NCBI GenBank assembly: GCA_964390945.1
Contig: CAYMIV010000009.1
Coordinates: forward strand, 1-35,995
Direction of reading: 5' to 3'
DNA from: Damh-18 sp964390945
Lineage (GTDB): Bacteria > Patescibacteriota > Minisyncoccia > Phycocordibacterales > UBA918
Length of the DNA stretch: 35,995 bases
A program made the position numbers and the translations under genes. Of the stretch, positions 1 to 4,426 are shown in pieces (position 1 is the first letter of the stretch; each line of letters begins with the position of its first letter). The notes below the pieces were generated by a model. That model did no database searches. It was not told the origin of the DNA and saw nothing but the letters and a program-made list of their open reading frames with translations.

Positions 1-55
1 GTGAGCGGGCAACCTCTTGCAAAAGTGCCCCGCACTTTCTCACCCAGTAGCCGCC
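1..55. repeat. 55-bp direct repeat, left copy (partial structured element)
   Basis: Identical over all 55 bases to 1046-1100. The window begins exactly at the first repeated base, so the repeat may continue upstream. In the right copy this sequence is one end of a ~200-nt foldable element, so the left copy is probably the visible end of a second such element. It contains the 7-bp hairpin AAAGTGC/GCACTTT and ends in CCCAGTAGCCGCC, the 3' half (plus strand) of the element's closing stem. Confidence 0.85.
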
Positions 56-67
56 CTAAAGAAAATA

Positions 68-105
68 GAACCAAAAAACCTCTCATGTGAGAGGTTTTTT
101 GGTTC
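68..105. terminator. Strong bidirectional intrinsic terminator
   Basis: A near-perfect inverted repeat with core AACCTCTC-ATGT-GAGAGGTT, extended by A-tracts and T-tracts and by GAACC/GGTTC. It is symmetric, so it could stop transcripts from either side. It separates the left repeat copy from the promoter of the next gene. Confidence 0.85.
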
Positions 106-136
106 CGACCAATAGATACCCTAGTGGGAATTTGTT

Positions 137-145
137 TGGTATGCT
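137..145 (+). promoter_or_regulatory. Extended -10 promoter, leaderless type
   Basis: TGgTATGCT ends 6 nt before the ATG at 152. Transcription would start at or next to the start codon, and no Shine-Dalgarno sequence is present. Confidence 0.55.
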
Positions 146-151
146 TTTTTG

Positions 152-757
152 ATGGAAAAGTTGAAAAACCCGAATGAAATACCCCAGCAAGATATGCGTG
201 AAAAATTCAGGGATTTATTTGGTGCTGAAATGGTTGAAATTGTCTATGAAGATTTGCCAGAGAATGTTAAAACTCATTTTGAGGGGCAATCTAGTAAATT
301 CATCTTGCCTGAAGAATATAAAGTCGGTAATTTTAATAAGTTATACAAGTTCTCACATCAAAATGGTGATGTGACCTATGTTGGTCAACAAGACAAAACT
401 TATGGCACAAACGGTGTCACAGAGCGTTTGACTTATTTTGTTGATACAAGAGATGGAGAGATGACAGGCTATCTAGAACTCAGACTCGGTATCAGTGATT
501 TGAGTGAATATTTTAAAGGAAAGCCCTTCGTGGGTTTTACCAGGACACATTCAGCATTTCTCAATCAAGGTCTTGGAAAGAGGCGTCTTGAAGAAGCAAA
601 TGCCTACTCACTCTCTGAACATTCATTGCCACTAAACTCAGATTCGTTGGTTACCGAAGAAGCAAAGAAGGTGTGGGAGAGTTTAATTAAAGATGGTAGG
701 GCAGAAAGTTACGATGAAAACGGAAAAGAAAGGTTTAGATTTATTTCTCAGAAATAG
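152..757 (+). CDS. Hypothetical protein with GNAT-like C-terminal part
   Basis: A 201-aa soluble protein with no signal peptide or membrane segment. I do not recognise the N-terminal half. The C-terminal part (about residues 110-200) has a segment GFTRTHSAFLNQGLGKRR followed by an alanine/serine-rich helix and a 'Trp-x-x-Leu-x-x-x-Gly-x-Ala' element. That resembles acetyltransferase-like proteins in which a GxGLG pyrophosphate loop is followed by a helix, but the match is weak. The gene is clearly more AT-rich than its neighbours and lies between two copies of a 55-bp repeat, so it may be acquired. ATG 152 is preferred to the in-frame TTG at 149 because of the -10 box spacing. Existence as a gene is likely; function is uncertain. 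Confidence 0.7.
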   Translation: MEKLKNPNEIPQQDMREKFRDLFGAEMVEIVYEDLPENVKTHFEGQSSKFILPEEYKVGNFNKLYKFSHQNGDVTYVGQQDKTYGTNGVTERLTYFVDTRDGEMTGYLELRLGISDLSEYFKGKPFVGFTRTHSAFLNQGLGKRRLEEANAYSLSEHSLPLNSDSLVTEEAKKVWESLIKDGRAESYDENGKERFRFISQK

Positions 758-859
758 TGCACTACTGGGGTAGGGTAGAATGTCGGAATATAGATACTCG
801 TATCGTTCAGTTTTTGGAAAACAGTTCTAACATCCTCTACGACGTCGCCCAAGTCAGCC
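758..859. other. Intergenic stretch without recognised feature
   Basis: No supported ORF. It contains only a short inverted repeat (GTTTT-TGG-AAAAC near 815) and GATAC-TC-GTATC. It separates the GNAT-like gene from the terminator and structured element that follow. Confidence 0.5.
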
Positions 860-887
860 AAAGCCCGACACGAAAGTGTCGGGCTTT
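860..887 (-). terminator. Intrinsic terminator hairpin next to the structured element
   Basis: AAAGCCCGACAC-GAAA-GTGTCGGGCTTT is a perfect 12-bp stem with a GAAA tetraloop. Read on the minus strand it lies about 10 nt past the 3' end (CCA) of the candidate RNA at 897-1100, which favours minus-strand transcription of that element. It is symmetric and could also serve the plus-strand gene ending at 757. Confidence 0.7.
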
Positions 888-896
888 GCTGCTGCT

Positions 897-1100
897 TGGA
901 GCGGCTACTGGGAATCGAACGGTTCGCGATGTGAGTCGCTCTCAAAATGCGACGAACCAGCCCGCGGGCAGGTGCTAGTTATGAGCGTCAGCGAATTACT
1001 AGCGGACGCCGATTCCTTACAGGAACAGTTTAGGTTGTCGCTCTTGTGAGCGGGCAACCTCTTGCAAAAGTGCCCCGCACTTTCTCACCCAGTAGCCGCC
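897..1100 (-). ncRNA. Candidate structured RNA with tRNA-like ends
   Basis: The ends pair as a perfect 12-bp stem (901-912 with 1088-1099). Inside lie a two-part hairpin (921-925/954-958 and 935-939/949-953), an H-type pseudoknot (974-979 with 998-1003, interleaved with 985-989 and 1005-1009), a nested hairpin (1032-1037/1055-1060 enclosing 1039-1043/1048-1052) and a 7-bp hairpin (1067-1073/1077-1083). Read on the minus strand it ends TTCGATTCCCAG, TAGCCGC, T, CCA, as a tRNA T-loop, acceptor strand and CCA end would, and it begins GCGGCTA then CTGGG. There is no D arm and no normal contiguous T-arm, so it is not a canonical tRNA. No tmRNA tag frame was recognised. A terminator-like hairpin follows on the minus strand. 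Strand and function are inferred. Confidence 0.5.
1046..1100. repeat. 55-bp direct repeat, right copy
   Basis: Exact copy of positions 1-55. Flanking bases differ immediately after the repeat (CTAAAG versus ACAACA), so the right boundary is sharp. The two copies are offset by 1045 bp, as expected for a tandem duplication or an insertion bounded by target-derived repeats. Confidence 0.9.
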
Positions 1101-1113
1101 ACAACAAACTCCC

Positions 1114-1122
1114 TGCTATACT
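1114..1122 (+). promoter_or_regulatory. Extended -10 promoter, leaderless type
   Basis: TGcTATACT ends 6 nt before ATG 1129. There is no ribosome binding site, so a leaderless transcript is predicted. Confidence 0.6.
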
Positions 1123-1128
1123 TTCTCA

Positions 1129-1578
1129 ATGCATGGAAATGACACAGAAACACAAGTGTTCTTCTACGAGCACGAATTTTATGTGCTCTCGAACTTCTCA
1201 TCTTTTATGCTCGAGTGGAAAGGAAGGTTGTACCCGACCTCTGAACATGCGTACCATTCAGAAAAATTCGAATCCGAAGCACTCAAGGAAAAAATACGCA
1301 CAACCAGATCCGCGCACGACTCAGCGACTGTCGCCCACGATCACAAAGGGGATTATCGGAAAGATTGGGATGATATTAAACTCGGAGTGATGAAGGAGAT
1401 ACTTCGTGCAAAGGTTACGCAACATCCATACGTAAAGAAGAAGCTACTCGAAACCGGCACACGAGAACTCGTGGAAGATTCCTGGCGCGATGATTTCTGG
1501 GGGTGGGGTCCGAATAAGGATGGACAAAACCGTTTAGGGAAACTATGGATGGAAGTGAGAAGTGAATTACAAGAATAA
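1129..1578 (+). CDS. NADAR (YbiA-like) family N-glycosidase
   Basis: 149 aa, the usual length for a stand-alone NADAR/YbiA domain. Family hallmarks are visible along the whole chain: an N-terminal 'VLSNFSSF' segment, 'YPTSEHAYHSEKF', a central 'W-D-D-x-K-x-x-V-M' helix, and the C-terminal 'D-F-W-G-W-G ... N-R-L-G-K-L-W-M-E-V-R' block. Known members cleave N-glycosidic bonds: YbiA acts on phosphorylated riboflavin-pathway intermediates, and other NADAR proteins remove ADP-ribose, including from DNA guanine. No riboflavin gene and no DarT-like transferase is seen nearby, so the substrate is open. The gene has its own leaderless promoter and ends in the terminator at 1578. Family assignment is confident, substrate is not. 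Confidence 0.88.
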   Translation: MHGNDTETQVFFYEHEFYVLSNFSSFMLEWKGRLYPTSEHAYHSEKFESEALKEKIRTTRSAHDSATVAHDHKGDYRKDWDDIKLGVMKEILRAKVTQHPYVKKKLLETGTRELVEDSWRDDFWGWGPNKDGQNRLGKLWMEVRSELQE

Positions 1579-1606
1579 ACCCCGCACATACTCCCTGTGC
1601 GGGGTT
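1578..1606. terminator. Bidirectional terminator between convergent genes
   Basis: AACCCCGCACA/TGTGCGGGGTT, an 11-bp stem. It overlaps the last bases of the NADAR gene on the plus strand and the stop codon of the minus-strand gene at 1605, serving both convergent genes. Confidence 0.8.
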
Positions 1607-1928
1607 ATACTACCTTAAGCGGTGACGCTCTGCTTTCGAGGTATGCAACAATGAGTTGTTTCTCATACCGGCGAAGCGTCTCACTCTTCTCGCGTGCTGA
1701 TTTCCTGCACAGCGGACCAGAATCATTCGGATGAAGTCGCCTGAGGAGGATTGCATATGCTGCTTGAAAAAGAGCTTCGTCACCAAGCCCCTCAGCAACC
1801 GTGAGGGTTTTGGTGGTTGGGTTGTAAAATCCGGGAACAGGAAGGTGCGCCAGGACCTGATTGTCGTAATGAAAGACGACTCTCAACACCATGTTTTCGA
1901 AGAGCATGAGCAGTGGGACGCTATGCAT
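1605..1928 (-). CDS. Small hypothetical protein downstream of the ClpP-like gene
   Basis: 107 aa, no family recognised. The N-terminal third is hydrophobic/beta-like ('MLRVVFHYDNQVLAHLPVPGFYN'-type composition), the middle is an Ala/Leu helix and the C-terminal part is basic (RRYEKQLIVAYLESR). Start chosen at 1928 because AGAGGA lies 7 nt upstream on the minus strand. It lies in the same direction as the ClpP-like gene but is separated from it by a terminator-like hairpin, so it may be transcribed by read-through. Existence fairly likely, function unknown. Confidence 0.6.
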   Translation of the reverse strand: MHSVPLLMLFENMVLRVVFHYDNQVLAHLPVPGFYNPTTKTLTVAEGLGDEALFQAAYAILLRRLHPNDSGPLCRKSAREKSETLRRYEKQLIVAYLESRASPLKVV

Positions 1929-1994
1929 GGCATTTTCCTCTCAAAGAACAGCCTTCTTTCAATTCGCGATCCAGGGTCGTGTGCTGAAAGAAAT

Positions 1995-2021
1995 GCCGGT
2001 TCGGAGTTGTTCCAAACCGGC
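1995..2021 (-). terminator. Terminator after the ClpP-like gene
   Basis: GCCGGTT/AACCGGC stem with a 13-nt loop, followed on the minus strand by ATTTCTTT. Placed just past the stop of the ClpP-like gene. Confidence 0.6.
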
Positions 2022-2042
2022 AAAGAACAATGAAACGAAGAA

Positions 2043-2711
2043 CTATCGGCGCTGTGCGGATGCATTGGGGGCAATCGGAATGATGCCGTCTGCAAGACCC
2101 CACTCGACACACGATTGCGCGCTGATATACGTTTCGATTCGCAGGTGTTGGCGCAATTTCTGCTCGTCGAGCTTTGCTTTAATGCATCGCGAGAGGTAGA
2201 TGCCAACAATCGCGTCCATGGTTTCTTCATGTTCCCGAAGATTTTCCCGTAGCCGGTCAGGGTCCGAGGTCCCTTCGTCCCAAGTAAATCCGTAGTGAAT
2301 CATGAGCTTGGAGTTTGGCGACATATATCGCTTTGTTGCTGCCTGTAAAATGAGACTCCCACCGCTCATGCATGGTCCGTAGACGTACATGTGCACCGGG
2401 ACACTCACGGTCACTCTTCGCAACATGTCGTAGATACCAAGGCTCGAGTACAAGTCGCCACCGTAACTCGAGAACTCGATCTCGATGTGCTCACGCGGTT
2501 GCGTATCCTTGATTGGCACATACATGTGTTGAAGAACATGCAGGCCGGCCTGAAAATTCGCTGCAAGCGGAAACCCAACGTCGTTGTCGACGTTGTGTTC
2601 CATGAACGGAATTCCGATAATCATTCGCCTATTGACGAGATCAATGCCGCGTTCCATGAGAAGCACGGCGCGCTCGGCAATGTCACTCATTTTCGGTTTC
2701 GCAGCAGCCAT
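2043..2711 (-). CDS. ClpP-family serine peptidase, divergent
   Basis: 222 aa. A ClpP/crotonase fold is indicated by 'SSYGGDLYSSLGIYD' (the family's S-P-G-G-x-v-x-x-G-l-x-I-y-D strand-helix, residues 81-95), the nucleophile block 'GPCMSGGS' with Ser116, and 'SPNSKLMIHYG' with His139. In the third catalytic region the usual T-E-R-D appears as R-I-E-T, so the Asp seems replaced by Glu193. ClpP normally forms the tetradecameric degradation chamber for AAA+ unfoldases. No clpX or clpA is in the window, so its partner is unknown. Start chosen at 2711 because GGAG sits 6 nt upstream of that ATG on the minus strand; a longer in-frame start at 2837 has no such site. Catalytic activity is probable but the Glu substitution makes it less certain. 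Confidence 0.85.
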   Translation of the reverse strand: MAAAKPKMSDIAERAVLLMERGIDLVNRRMIIGIPFMEHNVDNDVGFPLAANFQAGLHVLQHMYVPIKDTQPREHIEIEFSSYGGDLYSSLGIYDMLRRVTVSVPVHMYVYGPCMSGGSLILQAATKRYMSPNSKLMIHYGFTWDEGTSDPDRLRENLREHEETMDAIVGIYLSRCIKAKLDEQKLRQHLRIETYISAQSCVEWGLADGIIPIAPNASAQRR

Positions 2712-2827
2712 CGCTTTCTCCGGTCTGAGTTTATATGAAGAACCACATGCTGCCACCATCCTATAGAGCAGAGTGCAAAAGGTCAAATCTTGCCACCCTC
2801 CCGGAAACCTGGGAGAATGTGGAGCAT

Positions 2828-3079
2828 ATGGAACCAAAATTTGTTATCGGCGAACAGCCGAACATGCAACCGGAGGCGGGACCTGAAAATAGACGGTGGG
2901 AATTACCGAAAGAACTTGAGGAGGAGGGCGTCGGTCTCATTAAAGATTTATTTAATGCACGGGCTGCAGTGAAATTTCACGGAGAGGGAAATGTCGGTCC
3001 TGAACTTGAAGATGTCAGGTTGCGAATCAATCTGTTTCTCTCGAGAGTCGAAGAACAAGCAAGTAAAGAGTTGATATGA
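2828..3079 (+). CDS. Small acidic hypothetical protein
   Basis: 83 aa, predicted soluble and helical in its C-terminal two thirds (ELEEEGVGLIKDLFNARAAV and a final amphipathic helix), with a proline-rich N-terminus. No family recognised. ATG 2828 is chosen because GTGGAG precedes it, although the 3-nt spacing is short. It is divergent from the ClpP-like gene and ends just before a strong terminator. An upstream in-frame extension to 2735 lacks any start signal. Confidence 0.55.
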   Translation: MEPKFVIGEQPNMQPEAGPENRRWELPKELEEEGVGLIKDLFNARAAVKFHGEGNVGPELEDVRLRINLFLSRVEEQASKELI

Positions 3080-3082
3080 AAA

Positions 3083-3105
3083 AACCGGCGCCTCTGGCGC
3101 CGGTT
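3083..3105. terminator. Bidirectional terminator
   Basis: AACCGGCGCC-TCT-GGCGCCGGTT, a perfect 10-bp stem preceded by an A-tract, between the convergent genes ending at 3079 and 3119. Confidence 0.8.
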
Positions 3106-3118
3106 GTCCGTTGTAGGA

Positions 3119-3325
3119 CTATGCTCTGTACTCCTCTTGTGAAGCGGTGAATGAACTGAACCCCATGTCCGCACCAAGTGAGCGGATTTGAAGTTCAATC
3201 TCCTCCGCAATGAGTCGCCGCCGGCGTCTGCTACGGAGCGAATGAATCAATCGAAACCCGGCACCGAGAACAATGACGCTGCCGAGTGCCGTGACGGCAT
3301 AGAGCAGCATGTTATTCATCGGCAT
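3119..3325 (-). CDS. Small single-pass membrane protein
   Basis: 68 aa. The N-terminus holds one hydrophobic segment (about residues 6-24), then a very basic stretch (RSRRRRR) expected to stay in the cytoplasm, then an acidic helix. No family recognised. Two starts are possible, ATG 3325 or ATG 3319. Either overlaps the end of the upstream 50-aa gene, whose stop codon lies at 3312-3314, so translation is probably coupled. The same promoter at 3510-3538 would serve both. Confidence 0.55.
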   Translation of the reverse strand: MPMNNMLLYAVTALGSVIVLGAGFRLIHSLRSRRRRRLIAEEIELQIRSLGADMGFSSFTASQEEYRA

Positions 3326-3464
3326 GAGTGGTCCCCGCCAGCTCGAGTGATTCGTGAATTTCTGGGAGGCTTCGCACTGCCTCCCGAGCCACCAACTCGT
3401 GCTTGTCGCTGTGCGCGAGGTATGCCCTCGTGGCTGCAAGCACGTTGTGTATCGTCTCTTCCAA
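3312..3464 (-). CDS. 50-aa hypothetical protein with TTG start
   Basis: A short ORF starting at TTG 3464, with an AAGGAG Shine-Dalgarno sequence 5 nt upstream and a good promoter a further ~45 nt upstream. The product is a soluble, largely helical acidic peptide (begins MEETIHNVLAATRAYLAHSD, then KHELVAREAVRSLPEIHESL). Its stop overlaps the start of the downstream membrane protein gene by a few bases. Promoter, ribosome binding site, coherent helical composition and overlap together support a real gene. Function unknown. Confidence 0.6.
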   Translation of the reverse strand: MEETIHNVLAATRAYLAHSDKHELVAREAVRSLPEIHESLELAGTTHADE

Positions 3465-3509
3465 AAGAACTCCTTATTTTTTATCCGCACACCATTGCGC
3501 GAAGGAGTG

Positions 3510-3538
3510 TTTATACACAAAAAATAACCGAACGTCAA
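3510..3538 (-). promoter_or_regulatory. Consensus-like promoter for the small-gene pair
   Basis: On the minus strand TTGACG (3538-3533) and TATAAA (3515-3510) are separated by 17 nt. This is one of the best -35/-10 pairs in the window, and it is followed by a leader with an AAGGAG site before TTG 3464. Confidence 0.7.
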
Positions 3539-3612
3539 ATTTTTCTTATTGTCGACGGGTTTTTGCTTGGTGATGGCTCATCGTGACACTGTGCACAGAC
3601 TCTCTAACGGGG

Positions 3613-3618
3613 TACACT
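3613..3618 (+). promoter_or_regulatory. -10 box, leaderless type
   Basis: TACACT ends 6 nt before ATG 3625, the same spacing as at other leaderless starts here. No clear -35. Confidence 0.4.
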
Positions 3619-3624
3619 ACATGC

Positions 3625-3717
3625 ATGGACTCGAGTGACATCTTCATCATCATCTTTTTCACTTTTTTTGTCGGTGCAGGGCTCGGTTTCTACATCGCTG
3701 GTTTTTTCTTTTCGTGA
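3625..3717 (+). CDS. 30-aa single-span membrane peptide
   Basis: Encodes a short N-terminal acidic stub (MDSSD) followed by one continuous hydrophobic segment rich in Ile, Phe and Gly (including GAGLGFYIAG) and almost no tail. It lies 30 nt upstream of mscL in the same direction, under a putative leaderless -10 box. It resembles many small bacterial membrane proteins by shape only. It could be co-transcribed with mscL. The gene is too short for composition statistics, so confidence is moderate. Confidence 0.45.
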   Translation: MDSSDIFIIIFFTFFVGAGLGFYIAGFFFS

Positions 3718-3747
3718 ACATTAAAAGTAAACAAAAAAGCAAATTCT

Positions 3748-4116
3748 ATGAATTCATTTTTTCAAGAGTTTAAGGCATTCGCGGTACGCGGAAATGTTGT
3801 CGATCTCGCGGTCGCAGTCGTTATCGGAGGGGCATTCGGAAAGATTGTGTCATCGCTTGTCGATACTATTTTCATGCCCATCATCGGAGCACTCTCCGGA
3901 GGAATAGATTTTTCCGGGCTCGTATTCCATTCAATTGCCTATGGCAAATTTGTGCAGTCGGTGATTGACTTCACCATCATCGCCCTCGTTATATTCATGG
4001 TTGTGAAGGCGATGAATCACCTCAAACATGAAACGAAGAAAGAAGCCGAGGGAAAGGCAGAACCATCAGAGGAGGTGCTTTTACTCCGCGAAATACGCGA
4101 TTCGTTGAAGCGATAG
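3748..4116 (+). CDS. mscL: Large-conductance mechanosensitive channel MscL
   Basis: 122 aa, typical for MscL. Starts with the amphipathic 'FFQEFKAFAVRGNVVDLAVAVVIGGAFGKIVSSLVD' type N-terminal helix and TM1 gate region, followed by a short periplasmic loop, TM2 (about residues 70-88) and the charged C-terminal bundle ending 'LLREIRDSLKR'. It forms the homopentameric channel that opens on hypo-osmotic shock to release solutes. No classical ribosome binding site is visible. It may be transcribed together with the 30-aa membrane peptide upstream. Confidence 0.97.
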   Translation: MNSFFQEFKAFAVRGNVVDLAVAVVIGGAFGKIVSSLVDTIFMPIIGALSGGIDFSGLVFHSIAYGKFVQSVIDFTIIALVIFMVVKAMNHLKHETKKEAEGKAEPSEEVLLLREIRDSLKR

Positions 4117-4120
4117 GGAA

Positions 4121-4164
4121 CAACAATAACGCGCCGAGACCTTGCGAAGGACTCGATGTTGTTG
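4121..4164 (+). terminator. Nested hairpin just after mscL
   Basis: Three collinear stem parts, CAACAA/TTGTTG, CGAG/CTCG and CCTT/AAGG closing a GCG loop, with a symmetric A-A mismatch. It starts 5 nt past the mscL stop. There is no U-tract, so termination is uncertain; it may instead protect the 3' end. Confidence 0.45.
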
Positions 4165-4251
4165 CTATCCACAGGTCCATCGAAGTACATTCGCCAAAAC
4201 ATCCATATTTTTCAAGAGTAACCCAAAAAAGGGATTGAAAATCAACAATTT

Positions 4252-4278
4252 TTGACCTGCGTCAGTGAGTGCTATCAT
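4252..4278 (+). promoter_or_regulatory. Promoter of nrdA
   Basis: TTGACC followed 15 nt later by an extended -10 (TGcTATCAT, -10 hexamer 4273-4278). It predicts a ~140-nt 5' leader before nrdA. The rest of the 310-nt gap between mscL and nrdA holds only the hairpins listed. Confidence 0.6.
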
Positions 4279-4315
4279 GCAGTTAACACACGCTATTTGC
4301 TCTTCGTGTGGCGGC

Positions 4316-4360
4316 ACATAAGGAGGAGACACAGCGCGGCAAAGCCGCGGGGTGTCTTTA
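4316..4360 (+). promoter_or_regulatory. nrdA leader hairpin with embedded AAGGAGG
   Basis: GACAC (4328-4332) pairs with GTGTC (4352-4356) and CGCGGC (4335-4340) with GCCGCG (4344-4349) around an AAA loop, followed by TTTAT. A strong AAGGAGG sits at the base of the 5' arm but has no start codon at suitable distance. This may be an attenuator or translational control element for nrdA; no known riboswitch class or NrdR box was recognised. Confidence 0.4.
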
Positions 4361-4426
4361 TCGCTCAATGAACGGTGGGCTCGCGGCATCGTTTGGAAAA
4401 TTATTAATGCGTAACTGTTCAATGAA

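Noticed and set aside
981..1049. 22-aa ORF (MSVSELLADADSLQEQFRLSLL) inside the structured element
   Set aside because: No ribosome site or promoter. It overlaps the pseudoknot and can arise by chance in a conserved RNA; not enough to call a gene.
897..1100. Calling the structured element a tRNA or tmRNA outright
   Set aside because: The T-stem 5' strand next to TTCGATT does not pair with CCCAG, there is no D arm or clear anticodon arm, and neither a tmRNA-sized structure nor a tag reading frame was recognised. The plus strand start (GGAGCGGCTACTGGGAATCGAACGG, abbreviated) vaguely recalls a tmRNA 5' end but lacks the matching 3' T-arm.
3188..3586. 132-codon plus-strand ORF
   Set aside because: It is antisense to the two small minus-strand genes, has no start signal and its product has random-looking composition.
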